From Puffinus mauretanicus (lineage: Eukaryota > Chordata > Aves > Procellariiformes > Procellariidae), in the NCBI GenBank assembly GCA_023333565.1, contig JAJKFH010001585.1, positions 62,001 to 126,000 of the forward strand: 64,000 nt of DNA. Reading direction: 5' to 3'. This document shows, one piece after another, positions 1-12,675 of this stretch (position 1 is the stretch's first letter; each line of letters starts with the position of its first letter). Below the pieces are notes generated by a model that was not told the origin of the DNA, did no database searches, and saw only the letters and a list, made by a program, of their open reading frames with translations. The translations under genes and the position numbers were made by a program.

Positions 1-696
1 AGACCACAGATTTGTGTGGGTGAACATATTGTGTACCCAAATGAAGCATCAAATTGGGAAGGCAATTTTCTAGATGGATTTGTATATTTGGAGTATTACA
101 TAGAAACAACACCATGGTTCAATCTACCTTAAAAAACTTGAGCAACACAATAAAGGTTAAGCTCTTTTGGTTGATACTGATTTTTGGTGAAGTTTCTTTC
201 TGATGCTGTTTATAGATAACACACAGCAGTGATCAAAACTCCAGCTGCGTCACTACCTCCTGAGTTACAATTTTCTGTCTAAATAGGTTACACAGAGTCA
301 GGTGAATAGGTTAAGGAACAACTGAATGCTGTGGTTGTAATTCAAAATAGAGAAATACAGTGAGATTATCTGTTCATATCATGTTTGTTGAACTTTACTT
401 TAGAAAACTGCAGTACCTACTTCTGAAGCATGACAGTTCTGCTAGTTGAGACCACAGGTCGATGAGATCTTTCTTCTTCTCATGCAGAGTGCTATCAGGC
501 AGTGCTCTTCCAGCTCTATGTGCCTAGTAGATGTCATCATGTAACCTATCAGGTATCAGCCTGCTGAGATGCCAGCAGCAACATGTTCTCCTTGATAACT
601 TCAGACTATTTCAGTTCATTTATGCTGGAGAACTGGCTGCAAGTTTTTATGCCACAAGACTTTATACAATAACTATGACTTTATCAAGTACATCTC
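1..696. other. Unique non-coding sequence before the first LTR
   Basis: No gene is seen. The sequence is AT-rich and unique by eye. One 82-codon frame beginning at 531 runs into the LTR that starts at 697, has no recognisable domain, and is best read as chance. Confidence 0.6.
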
Positions 697-1107
697 TGTG
701 GTGGGTTGACCCTGGCCAGCAGCTAAGCACCCACACAGCCGTTCACTCCTTCCCTGCCCCTTTCCCCCCAATGGGATGAGAGAGAGAATAAGAGCAAGAG
801 CGATACAACTCATGGGTCAAGGTAGAGATAGTTTAATAAGTGAAAGAAAGAGGAAAAAAAAGGCAAAGGGAATCATTCACCACCTCCCACAAGCAGACCA
901 ATGCCTAGCCAGTGTCTGACCCATAGCCACTGTGGAAGACAAAACGTTTGCCGCCTTCTTTGTCTAGCCCAGTTTTTATTCCTGAACATGACATTATATG
1001 GTATGGACCAATGTGGGTCAGCTGTCCTGGCTATGCCCCCACCCAGCTGCTTGACTACATCCAGCCTACTTGCTGTGGGGGGAGAGTGAGAAAAAGAAAA
1101 AGCCCTG

Positions 1108-2199
1108 TGTTTTCATGGCAAGGTTTTGGTAATGGGGGGGCTGCAGGTGTGGCTTCTGTGAGAAGATGCCAGAAGCTGTCCCCATGTCAGCCACTTCCAG
1201 CTGGCTCCAAGACGGACCTACCACTGATGAAAGCTGAGCCAATCAGCAACGGTGTTGACCACTGAGAAAACATATTTAAGAATGGGTAAAAACTGCTGCA
1301 CAACAGCAGCTGGAGGAGAGGAGTGAGAATATGTGAGAGAAACAACTCTGCAGACACCAAGGTCAGTGAAGGGGGAGGAGGTGCTCCAGGCACCAGAGCA
1401 GAGACTCTCCTGTAGCCCATGGTGAAGACCATGGTGAGGTAGGCCTGCAGCCCATGGATGTTAATAGTGGAGCAGATATCGACCTGCAGTCCATGGAGGA
1501 CCCCATGCTGGAGCAGGTGGAGGCACTTGAAGGAAGCTGTGATCCCATGGAGAGTCCACACTGGAGCAGGCTCCTGGCAGGATCTGCAGCCCACGGAAAG
1601 GAGCCATGCTGGACCAGATTTTCTGGTAGGACTTGTGACCCCATGGGAGACCCACGCTGGAACAGTCCGTTCCTGAAGGACTGCACCCCGTGGAAAGGAC
1701 CCATGCTAGAGTAGTTCATGAAGAACTGCAGCTCATGGGAAGGATCCACATTGGAGAAGTTTGTGAAGGACTGTATCCTGTGGTTGGGACCCCACACTGG
1801 ACCAGGGAAAGAGTGCAAAAAGGAAGGAGCAGCAGAGACAATGCATAATGAACTGACTGCAAGCCCCATTCCCTGTCCCCCTGTGCCACTTGTGGGGAGG
1901 AGGTAGAGAAAATCGCGAGTGAACTTGAGCCCGGGAAGAAGGGAGGGGTGGGGGAAGGTCTTTTTAAGGTTTGGTTTTATTTCCCATTATCCTACTCTGA
2001 TTTGATTGGTCATAAATTAAATTAATTTCCCCAAGTTGAGTCTGTTTTGCCCGTGATGGTAACTAATAAGTGATCCCCCTGTCCTTATCTCAACCCACAA
2101 GTTTTTTGTCGTATTTTTCTCCCCTGTATTTTCAATTGAGGGGCAGTGATAGAGCGGCTTGGTGGGCACCTGATGGCCACCCAAGGACAACCCAACACA
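1108..2199 (+). mobile_element. Solo LTR, family C copy 1, nested in a B LTR
   Basis: This 1092-bp element starts TGTTTTCATGG and ends CCCAACACA. It is flanked by CCCTG (1103-1107) and CCATG (2200-2204), a 5-bp target duplication with one mismatch. It is homologous along its whole length to the reverse complement of 47579-48692. In plus orientation a TATA-like ATATTTAAG lies near 1270 and a poly(A)-like ATAAATTAAA near 2011, so U3, R and U5 fall in order. The middle (about 1380-1800) is built from degenerate units around the motifs CCCATGG, CTGCAG and GCTGGA. It keeps an 86-codon plus-strand frame (1454-1714) and a 168-codon minus-strand frame (1363-1869), neither with a recognised domain. 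The 5-bp duplication suits an ERVL-like class; that class call is inference. Confidence 0.87.
1454..1714 (+). other. Open frame inside family C LTR copy 1
   Basis: An 86-codon frame in sense orientation lies wholly inside the LTR's repeated middle section. Its peptide is rich in Trp, Pro, Met and Glu, with recurring short strings such as CDPM and WKGPMLE, because the DNA is made of related units. It resembles no gag, pol, env or host protein known to me. A partly matching frame occurs in the copy at 47579-48692. It is more likely a by-product of a stop-poor GC-rich repeat than a gene. Confidence 0.3.
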
Positions 2200-2340
2200 C
2201 CATGACACTGTGCAAACACTGCCCAGCAACAGCCAAAACACTGGTGTGTTACCAACACTATTTTAGTCACAAATCCAAGACACAGCATCATATGGGCTGC
2301 TGTGAAGAAAATTGACTCCACTCCAGCCAGACCCAGTACA

Positions 2341-5300
2341 ATAGTTCAGTGGAAAAGAATCACTTGCATTATGAAAATGTTATTGTTTCTAAGGAAATCA
2401 AATCCATAGTAAGAGAAAGTTGGCATTTCAAACACAGATGTTCTAACATAAAAATTCCTATATTTTTTTCCAATGGGAATAGGACATGTTTTCCTCCACT
2501 ATATCTTTACTTCTTAGTAGAGGAGACCAACTTCAATATTTTCAACTTAAAATAATCAGACTTATTCTCTATCTTCTGCTTTTTCTCTGCTCAAAAAAGA
2601 ACATAAGTATTAAGTAGTACTATCACATTATACATGGGATGAAGCACTAGATCAGACCACTTTTTAACTCAGTGGATGATTTAATATTTCCAAAGACACA
2701 CTGATTATAAGGCAGTATCAGTGACTCCCGAATTTCTTCACAATGACATTGTAACCTTTATGAATGGTTGGTTTTTTGTGCTAATGATATAGGAAGTGAA
2801 CAGATGCAGTTCTCTGGTGATGAGAGGTGCTACTTTGGATGGTTGCTCTTTTTATGGTTTGATCCAAAATCCATTAGTGTCAATGGAACTTCTTTCATAC
2901 TCAAAGGTCAGCATGCTCCAAAGGGTTTGCAAGACTGGGCTGAATTACTAGGCCAGATGTACCTTTCAGGTTATTATGAAGAATTTTATAAGCTCCTAGT
3001 AAAAAATTCTATAAAGTTTTATCAAAAGCCTTAGCTGACATTGACACCTATAATCTACAAAAACACTTCTAAGATTTCTGAATTTTTGCATCAAAATAAT
3101 ATTAAAGTGTTGTAAAGGAATGCTTAGGAAAAAGTGACTTTAAAAAGTATTTTACTTAAATAAATAAATTAATAGAAAAATATTTTTAAAATTATAAAAA
3201 ATGCAGTAATTTCCCTGTCAAAATTCATGAATACTCGTGATAAAGATGTCAACCAGCCTACACACAACATCATGTTATATATCTCTTTCCTAAGTTGTAA
3301 TTTATCAATTTTATTTGCTTCAATTTATGCTGTAGATTTGTTCCTATGAACAATAAAACCAGAGCCAGGTTAATGAAGGCAAATATAATGAGTGCCAGTT
3401 ACTGAAAAGCATATTTTTTCAAGATTTCCTCCCCCAAAACACACATATGATTGGTTGCTTTGTTTAATTATTTATGTATTTACTTATTTATTTATTTAGT
3501 TGAAATTTTGAGGCTCTGAGATCCAAATGTGCAAACTAGTCTATACAATTTTCCGTTGGAATGGCAAGGAGCGTATGCAGTATCTGTATTTGTATATGCC
3601 AATAGAGGAATAGAGACACACAAAAGTGTGTAGCTAAATTGCTAATTGTGGTAGCCAGTAGTGATTTTTTAAATGGCTTTGATTAGATTTGATTGGACAC
3701 ACAAGTCACGTGTTATACGATTTTATGTTTTATTTCATGACTGGCTGACTGCAGCTTTTTATAATTAGGTTTCCAGTGTACACACTTTTTAAAATGAGCT
3801 TGTCATGAATATGCTTAATAATTAAAAATGAATGTTTCTAGGAAAGCTCCCACTGATAAACTTATTCATTAGAAGAAGCATGGGAAGAATGGGAATTGGG
3901 GGTCTTAATCAAGAGAATAAAATTCTGGGGTTTATGGTTTTCCATTGAATATTCACGCTCAGTATTTTTAAGATATTTATCTACCACTGCTGTAAATTCT
4001 TGTTTGTTTGAGCTAGACAAGCAAGAGAATAGAGCATGATACTGAACATCCATGAAAACATAAGAAATATACACAATTCATCAGAGTCTGTTTAGGACTA
4101 GCAAGCTTCTCAGACTGTACAATAATAGCAAAACTTGCAAAAAGAGTAGAGAAATGAATCTGAAATCCCTTCTGGCTTTAACAGACTGAATATGCTTATT
4201 TAAGTCATTTCAGTGTTCAAAAGGAATATAATTCAAGGAAAAGTGTATTGTTTCTTAAAGATCCTTTCTGCATTTCATTATACTTTCTGGCTTAGAAAAA
4301 TGTCTGGAAACTAAATGTGTTAATGATCTTCCTTAAGTTGCTATAAATACATAAATCAAAGTACAACTGTTGTTCTTGCTTTATGATGAAATATTTTTCA
4401 GCTAAAGCCAATTATATTTGCAGTGGCTTATCACAGCAATTATATGAAGCAGCAGGCCAGTCAGTAATGACTTTTTTGTTAGGGGAGTGCTCAGAACACT
4501 TCCAGCAGAGCTCCATTACCTGGATTACAATCACAGTTTTAAATTAGGTACCAATGCAAGTAATTTAGTTTTGTTTTTGTACTTAATTGGTCATTAACTT
4601 GTTCATGCCAATAATTTTATGTCTATGCCACTCACTCATTAAATACTCCCTGAAACATCTATCCAGAAGCATTCTTTGCTGCAAAAGAAGCAGAAATTCC
4701 TTATAAAATATTTCTATGTCTGTGTGCCACCTTTATCTCCTTATGATCAAATTTGAATGGCAAAACATTTTTTTTTCCACCATAGTACCTGTGCAGTCAT
4801 TACACAGGTCAATAGGAGCCTCTTAATTGCTATTCTTGATCAAGCAATATTTGTGTGTAGTCCAGCATCTTGCTGCTGTCAGTGACTAGAACCACATGCT
4901 CATAAAGAAGTCAAAATGAACAATTATGCAGTAACTTTCCTGAGAGGGGAAATTTCTTCCCAATGGTTACCTGTTGTTTTATTTCCTGATATAAGACAGT
5001 TTGTTACTTTTTTTTTTTTTAAAGAAATAAATCTAATTCCATGCAAATGTGAACGCTCTCGTTATCCATATAAATGTTTAATCCTTTTTAATATTCTGCT
5101 AATCTTTAAGGCCTCAGTGATATTTTTGTGGCAAGGAGCTCTCTAGGTTAATTATGGATGTTCAGTAAAGTATATCCTTTTATCAGTCTTAAGTTTAAAT
5201 CCTGCCTATTTACTACTACATACAGGAACTTTATAAATCTATATTGTGCAATTTTCTGCTGCAGGTGTTTTCCTCAAGTGACTGTATGCATGAAAGTAAT

Positions 5301-6856
5301 GGCTGGAGAATGCCCTAATAGGGTCTTCCCATCTCTGACTCATCTCCTCAGTGTGTTTTTCCATAAAACTGATTTTTGGATCAGTGGATTTGGTTTGAAG
5401 CTGTGTCTAAGCTAGAAAGTTAAGTGCAGACTCCTCCAAACCACTTAGGAAGAAGGTCAAAATGAATAATCTTTCTGGAGTAAAAACTAAACAGATTTTT
5501 GAAGCCATACTCAGACCAGCCCTGCTCAGACCAGGCAGTTACCAAATACAAATAATAAAGGAAAACACGTGAATATGCACATAGCCCACAATTAGTGAGA
5601 TTTTCAGTCCCTCCATAGTGACTGGACTACAAATAATTTTTTAATATAATCTAGCCTTTGAGCTAGGAAAGCTAGGTCATTTAGTTCAGGCAATAAGGAC
5701 TCACAGCTTTTACATCCAGAAGTCCAGCTGCTCCTCCCCAAGAGACATCTATCGCACTTGTTAAATTTTAAATACAAGTTTAGTTATGTTCGGATATATG
5801 TTGTGTCCAAACACCAAGGGGATTTGTGCAAACAGGTTTTGTATAAAAGGCACTGTTTTGAAGAATTATTAAACAACTGATTAAAATTAATGTTGTGAGA
5901 TCCTCCTGCTGACTTTTTAACATCAGCCAAATAACATTTGTATGATTAAGTCATTCTCTATTCCTGTAGAATTCTCATTGATTTAAGAGTTTCTTACATA
6001 GAGACTTTGTAAGGTTATTTTCCCTCACGCTAGTTCAAAGGGAAAGATGGGGGAGAAGAAAAAGATGAAGGAGATTATTAGTAAGAACAGAGCAACCAAC
6101 TCTTGAGATATCAGGAAGATGAAAGTGATATATTCAAGTATTGGAGCCTGAGAAGGAAGAAGAACGATAGTGTAACAGGTAAGGGGGCCATTCCATTAAT
6201 GGGTCATGCAAAAACAGTTGGCCCACTTTCTTGGAAGACAGCAGCAGTGGCGCATGCCTGGAATCAACCAAATGTCTTACTTGGGATCAAGTCCTGAGGA
6301 GCAAATGGACTCCTGCACAACATTTCAAGATCAGTCTAATGGAAGGAGTAGGATTTTTTGTCAAGTGAAGGAGTGTTTTTGCTCTGCAAAAACAGAAGTA
6401 CATGAAATGTTCATTTACATTGGACTAAAGGAAATGGAAGTTTGAGGTTTTCTTTTTCTTTATTTTAGTAACATAAAAAGTTTTAGAGAGTTTTAATCAG
6501 TAAGACTGTGGCAATTGTTTGGTTAGGCTGAAGGGTATTGATGCTAACTCAGGAATACACAAAAGACTGTCTTAGACAAGGTGGTCTTGAGCTAGATGGA
6601 ACAAGGAAGGCTGAAATCCACAGGTACCAGTCAGAACTGCATGGCTGCTGACTGTTTATTAAGAAAAATGAACAGTCCTGTAACTGCAGTGAATCTGGAG
6701 ATTGAAAAAGTGTGCTACATGAGTCAGGACTGCTTGAAAGACTTGAGAAATCATGAATAATCTTTTCAGTTGGAAAACATCACACTGAGAAATTCTCTGA
6801 AGAATTAATTAGGATTCTGTCAAGACTGAAAAGATGAAGACGACTGAGGTTTGGAT
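2341..6856. other. Unique non-coding stretch
   Basis: No gene, RNA gene or recognisable transposable element is seen. Simple sequence is limited to a TTTA-rich patch near 3470-3500 and a T-run near 5009-5021. The longest frames (88 codons at 2768-3034 and 85 at 5158-5415, both plus) lack any familiar domain. The part at 3640-3850 is dense in ATTA and TAAT core motifs. Confidence 0.55.
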
Positions 6857-6905
6857 GATGGAATCATAGGAAAGTAGAGGTTGGAAAGGACCACCGGACT
6901 GTCTT
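6857..6905 (-). mobile_element. CR1 LINE 3' end fragment
   Basis: A scrap of about 50 bp reads GAATCATAGG followed by GAGGTTGGAAAGGACC. This is the reverse complement of the conserved CR1 3' end, normally GGTCCTTTCCAACC followed by ATGATTC repeats. Nothing upstream in its own orientation is recognisable, so it is a severely 5'-truncated or eroded copy. Confidence 0.6.
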
Positions 6906-7890
6906 CAGTCTTTGAAGATTAGGACAGGATAATGGAGATTAGCAAATGGGAGAAGAACTGGATATGAGAAAGTGGTGAAGGCAATTTCCAGTCCTGGTGT
7001 TAATACTCATGATAAGAGAAAAGATGTTGCATAAGGGAACAGTAGCAGATATAGAGTATCAGTAACAGAAAATGGTCACCAGGAAGAACGCAAACACTAC
7101 CATCACTGAGATCCTCAGGAACGATAATAAGATAGAGAAGGTGGTCAGCAAGAAATTATCAGCTCTGTGTTAATACAAGAATCTGAGAAAACTGAATGGA
7201 AGAACTTGCAAACTTACATCCCTATCTGTAAAGGGATAGTGGAGTGGCAGCAGAATCCTAGAAAAACAACAGTCAGGATTGGAACACATTTGAAATGCAT
7301 CATCTCTTCAAAGAGACAGAAATAAAAGCAAAAATAGTGAGAAATATGACCCTATTAATAAGATCACCAAAAGTTTACATAAACAAAGCAAATATATCGG
7401 TAAAACTAAAGGAGTCAAAGATTAGTTTGGAGAAATACTATGAAAGCTATTCTACTGGGGGGATAAAAGTTAGGTGTCTATAAATACTTGTTATGATTCC
7501 CTTGTTAATATATTTAAAAAAAAATAACAGAGAGAAAAAATGCATTAAAAGACAGCGATAAGATCCAGGCCACAATACTGTGCATGTTTTCAACAAGGAA
7601 AAATTAATTCAAAACTGATCATCTATAAAGAAAAACTACTAAAGTATTGGAGGAATGAACAGTATGTCATATCTGGAAAAGATAGAAAACTTGAGTTTTG
7701 ATCAAGCAAAAGTTGATGGGGAAACACAAGAGTTATCTGTAAGTATAGAGAGATAAAAATGAGGAAAATAACTAGTCTACAGGGCAATGTTAGAATAAGA
7801 ACGAAATGGGTTGGACTGTCAATTGATATAGCTAGCATGAAAATCAGAATATGTCATACAGTCATCTCATCTGTGACACCCTAGAATAAA

Positions 7891-7931
7891 TAATTATTTT
7901 TATTGTTATTATTATTATTGCTATTATTATG
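7891..7931. repeat. (TTA)n microsatellite
   Basis: An interrupted trinucleotide tract of TTA/ATT units spans about 40 bp in otherwise unique AT-rich DNA. Confidence 0.8.
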
Positions 7932-9248
7932 CAAAAGAAACCACTCTGATTCCATTTTGTTTTAAAGATTTGGGAGTTGGATTATGTGAGGTGGTTTCTC
8001 CCTAAAAAAGGGTGTTGAGTTAATGAGTTGGGAGATCTTTAGAAACCTTGTTTGTTCAGAATCCAAGTGGGTGAGAAAACAGAAGTATGAAATGGCCAAG
8101 TTGACTGAACGAAATCAGTAGTTAAAAAACCTATTGTCAATCACCTGAAAGGATATTCAAAGTAGTAGAAGAAAGGTCAAGAATAAAGAAGTAACTGTGC
8201 TTTTAAGCAGAAAACACGTAAAATAGTTTTACAAAGTAATTTAGACGATAATTGTGTGCAGGCAATTGACTCCAGTCAATGACTCCATTCCAATTCACCA
8301 ACTACACTTGGCTTACTTAATGCCTAAAGGTACTTCAGAGAAGAGTCAATCACAGTAAAGGTGGGGAATTGTACAAGTAAGGAAAAAAAAAGAAAGCTTT
8401 TTAAATCATTGATCCAAATATTGCAAGATAGTTCAAAATTTATGTGTTGGAGTAGGGGTGCAATTTCATCTGAAAAACTCCAGATATCTGAAGAAAAACA
8501 TCCAAGATTCATTTTTATGGATTTTAGTTCTTCTTACTTGAGATAACATTTTGCTATTTTTAACTTGTGGTATAGTATGCATAGTATAACTTGAAAAGGA
8601 ATGTATTTAAGGACAGATGTTTCATTTAGAGAGAAAAAGGCAAGGAAAAAACAAGCAGACATTGTCCCTGCCCTTGGGAAATAGGACTTTGTATGTGATG
8701 GGGTATACATATGTATTTTGTTGAATGGGTGTTGCTTGCTATTCCAAATTAATGGTGGTACTTTTGTCCTGCCAAAAGAGGAGACTCTAAGTAAGGAGAG
8801 AACAGATGTCTAGTAGAGAGATACTGATTGTCTCAGAGGCACAGTTCTGGGTACCAGGAACACACCAGCTATTTCAGGAAAGAGATCACTGTGGAATAGC
8901 TGGTTTCCCTTACCCAGACACATAGGACACGTGAGGCTACACAGGTAGTAAAAGGAGTGCCCAACTTTAGGGTTAAAGTGAGGAGATGACAGACGGTGGG
9001 CTTGCTGTAGAACATCTGTGAAAGAGGAGGTTAGATAAATATCTTAATTTCCAGTAGTTGCTGAGGAAGGAGAGGGTAAGGACATGGAGAAAGAGGAGGC
9101 TGAGAAGCTAAACTGCAATATGACGAGCTGTCACTATCTTTCCACTATTATCAAGATCTGACTGCAGCTCGTTGGGTTATCATTCTTTTTTGGGTGCTGG
9201 TTCATCTTAGGTGATGTAATGCCCAATCTTTTCCTATCTTAAAATAAT

Positions 9249-9273
9249 GTTTGTTTGTTTTTTTTTTTTTTTT
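9249..9273. repeat. Poly(T) tract
   Basis: A T-rich run, begun by GTTTGTTT, contains about 16 consecutive T. No adjoining retroelement is recognised, so it is called simple sequence only. Confidence 0.75.
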
Positions 9274-12200
9274 AATTTAACAAAATCATCAAAGGTGAGC
9301 CGGGCATAGCATAATCTATTTCTTGAATACTCTGAAATAAAAAGAAATTAATTGCAGCAACCACCAATCTTATATTTGCAGTATTTGTGACTTTACCGAG
9401 GACGGGCTGAAGAGCTATGCCAAATAACTGATGTTCATGGATTTATTTTTTTTTTAATTGAAAAACTGAATAACAGATACTGTTCTGGGGCCCATTTTTC
9501 ATAACTAGCAGCAGGCTTATAAGAAACGTGAAGATTTTCAAGCAACCCTCAATGCAAAGCTGAACTCTGTAGATATACTTGTATATTTTGCAAAAGATAC
9601 AGTTCATCCATTGGTTTTGGAAATTTTCTTAAGCTTTGTGCGCTCCTGTGAATACTAAATAGTATTAGTGCTTAATAATCAAAGAACAGTGCCTGCCTAA
9701 CTCTGTCAGAGAAACATGTGAAAAGAGTAGATTTAAGGTAAAAGACTCAAGATGGAAGAATGTGTGATGGCCTAAGAGATAAGTCTTACCATTCTTTTCA
9801 AGATGTGTGTGTGGCTCCTAGGCTAGGGTCTGATAATGCTTTCTGGAATTCCTGTTCCGACACGGTCAGAGCTGTCTCCAGGAGGGTGACAGGACTTAGA
9901 CATTAAGTGTTTAAAGATGTTTGTGTATATGTGAGTAGGCTGGGAGGAGGAGAAAATACTTCACCTCAGTCTCCTAAACACATTGAACGTATTTGCACAT
10001 GTATAAACATGAAGACATTAGTGATGTTGTCTAAGAGTGCCTACGTTTTTTTTTCTTATTTCATTGTATTTTTTCCCTAAAAACTTTAAGATAATTTTGA
10101 AATGTATGGTTTTGTTTTTGATGGTAGCTATCACTAAGTCAATTGTTTGGGAACACGGTATCACAGTTTCAGCTGGCGTGGCTCCCCTGAAGCCAGTAGA
10201 ACTTTTATCATTGTTTATCATTGTCAGTGCAGAAGAGCTGAGGTTATGTAAGTCATAGACTAATTGCCACTTAGGGGTATGTCAGGAGAGAACTGGGACC
10301 ATGCAACCAATCCATCTGTCACAGAGCACTTGAGTAAAGATTAAACACTTGGTTCTACAAACTCTGGTTTATATTAGCAGAAATCTGTACCAGAATAAAT
10401 GTTAAATTATATTTGTATGTGTGTGTAAACCGATAATCCAGAATCAAAGCACACCTCAGACTAGTTGCACAGTCTATGTGTAGGGTCTCAAAAGGAAGCA
10501 AATATCTTCAAATGAACGATGAAAATATTTAAATCAATGAAAATTCAAAGTTTGGGTTCTTGAAACTAAGCTATACACCTAAGAGCACTTTGGGGTCATT
10601 TGCCACACCCTAGTTTAAAGAATATAATGAAAAATGTGTGTTGTAACATCTGGACAAAACAGTGAGTGATTGCCTTGATGGCATTGCTTTTACTGTTTGT
10701 TTTTTTTTTTTTTTTCCTATCACTATATGCTATTCTAACTTACTATCTCTCTCCCAGGTTTCATCCCAACTGGATTAAGTTTCTACATAAAATATTCCAT
10801 TCTTTACAGAAAAATTACTTGAGAATATTTATCTTTAGGTTGCCTTACTATGTATATTATATCTTCCATATGCTTTATACCCATAATTAGAGTTTTGAAA
10901 AGCTAACCTTTTTAATAAAAAATACAGTATGTCAAGAAAATGACATACGATTCAAGTTAAAGATAATGAATAATTATGAATGATATTAATGGTCCCTTAA
11001 TGTTAATGTCATTCTGCTAATTTAATATGGCAATTAATTTTGCACATGAAACACATGCAGGTGCTTCAAATCATTTTTTAAAAATCTTCATTTCCTAACT
11101 CTCTTGATAGTTTTGCAAATTTAGAATTAATATTGAGTAACTTTCATAGTAATTTTTAGTTTAATATGTTATCACCATAACAACCACTTAACACTTGGAG
11201 AACAGCTTCACATTAATACTATTTATGGTTATATTCATTAATTATATTTAGGATGATTTCTGTGGGTAAACTTACTCCCCTGATGGTCTTAAATTAACAA
11301 AATCATAACTCGGCTCATTTCCTACATAAATTATATGCCATGATCTGCTGTGTTTGTGAGAATATTGACTTTGAGGACCTGGCAAACATCTTGAGGACCC
11401 ATTACCAGTGTTGTTTTCAAATTGAATGGGAACTGATAGAACTGCTTTATGTGGGAATGTATCCCATGTTGCAGTTTGATGAACAGTATTGTGTTCTTGT
11501 TTAAAATGAGGTCAAATAGGCTATTCTCTTTAGTTAAGATTCATAGCTGTTGCTTACAACAGTATCACCCTTTAGGCCACCTAAAGAAAAAGAAGTATAC
11601 AATTGTAATTTTAATTGAGCTTGGAAAAAGTAATTGTTGCATGCACTAGTCAGATAATGTCTTCTGTTCTTTTAATCAAAAGGATGGACTGAACTCTATA
11701 TGCATTTACTGTTAGATGTTCACTGCAGTTACTAAGTGCGCAGTGTTTAGCCAAAATAAAGTGTGCCTATTGCTATACTACATAATGGAAGATAGATATA
11801 CCCTACTTGTACATACCCATAGTCTTTTGGGGTAATGTTATTTTACAAATGTTAACAAGGAACAAAATTGTCTTCAGAGATGGGATTCTTTTTCAAGATG
11901 ACTTGGCAGCTCACTCTTTCTACACTCCATCTTACTTATATCTACTATACCCATAGCAACATTAGATAGTTTAAATTGGATAGTTATCTAGATTAAGATA
12001 GATAGATTAAAAACCTTTATCCACTCATGGTAAATAAAGTGTCTGTCTCCCATTCATTGTGTATATTTCATAGTTGTTCAGGAGTCATGAAGCTGCTCAC
12101 CTGGCTTTGAGGGTACACTTTGTCCAAAACCTGTTGTGACTTATTTCATTTGTGCTAATCTTCTAAATCCCTTCTACATCATCCCAACAAAAACTCTTAG

Positions 12201-12501
12201 TATAGTTGAACTTAGACGAATAAGATTTGTATAGTGCTATACCAGGACTCTTAAGACAGGAATGGATTTCTCTTTCCATTATAAAATACCACTTCTTCTA
12301 ACTTCCTGCTTTATAGCTCATCTTGGCCTTCTTTTTAGGTAAGAGAGAAAGACTAGGTTTATTTTGTTTTGTTTTCCCAGAAATCATTGAGATTGGATTG
12401 TAAAAATGTTAGGACAAATTATACAGGAATAAGAAAATAGCTGAAGACTATTTGCTTGCAAAGACTTTAGACGAAAACAGAGTTCCAAATAGGGATAAAT
12501 A

Positions 12502-12675
12502 GGGAGGGAAGGAAGGAAGGAAGGAAAGAAGGAAGGAAGGAAGGAAGGAAGGAAGGAGGGAAGGAAAGGAAGGAAGAAAAGAAGGAAAGGAAGGAAAGAA
12601 AGAAGGAAAAGAGGAAGGAAAGAAAGGAAGGAAGGAAGGGAAGGAAGGAAGGAAGGAAAGGAAGGAAGGAAGGAA
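12502..12675. repeat. (GGAA)n tetranucleotide microsatellite
   Basis: About 170 bp of nearly uninterrupted GGAA units, with occasional GAAA, AGGG and AAGA variants, make a pure purine tract on the plus strand. A minus-strand frame across it (12448-12678) encodes only a Pro-Ser-Phe-Leu repeat and is not a gene. GGAA is the core site for ETS-family factors, and long purine tracts can adopt triplex forms; both are general knowledge, not evidence of function here. Confidence 0.95.

Larger units (their letters stand above)
697..2340 (-). mobile_element. Solo LTR, family B copy 1, split by a nested LTR
   Basis: This is a solo LTR of an avian endogenous retrovirus. It begins TGTGGTGGGTTGACC on the plus strand and ends CCAGCCAGACCCAGTACA. 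Read on the minus strand it starts TGTACTGG and ends CCACA, the TG...CA ends expected of an LTR. After removing the nested element (1108-2199) and its 5-bp duplication, about 547 bases remain, matching the 503-575 bases of the other four B copies. Minus orientation is chosen because a CRE-like site (989-996), an AT-rich TATA-like segment (about 972-980) and an ATTAAA-type poly(A) signal (reverse of the TTTAAT near 829) then fall in retroviral order. The flanks ATCTC and ATAGT do not match well, suggesting an old copy. No internal retroviral sequence adjoins it. Confidence 0.85.
6906..12501. other. Unique non-coding stretch
   Basis: No gene is seen. The part from about 7000 to 9130 is unusually purine-rich on the plus strand but has no sustained reading frame and no repeat family I can name. 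It holds the TTA tract at 7891 and T-runs at 9249 and about 10700. The remainder is AT-rich unique DNA with frames no longer than 76 codons. Confidence 0.5.

Noticed and set aside
6906..9130. Possible ancient LINE coding region
   Set aside because: The purine-rich composition is reminiscent of old CR1 ORFs, but I could not find landmark motifs in order, unlike at 58640-59590.
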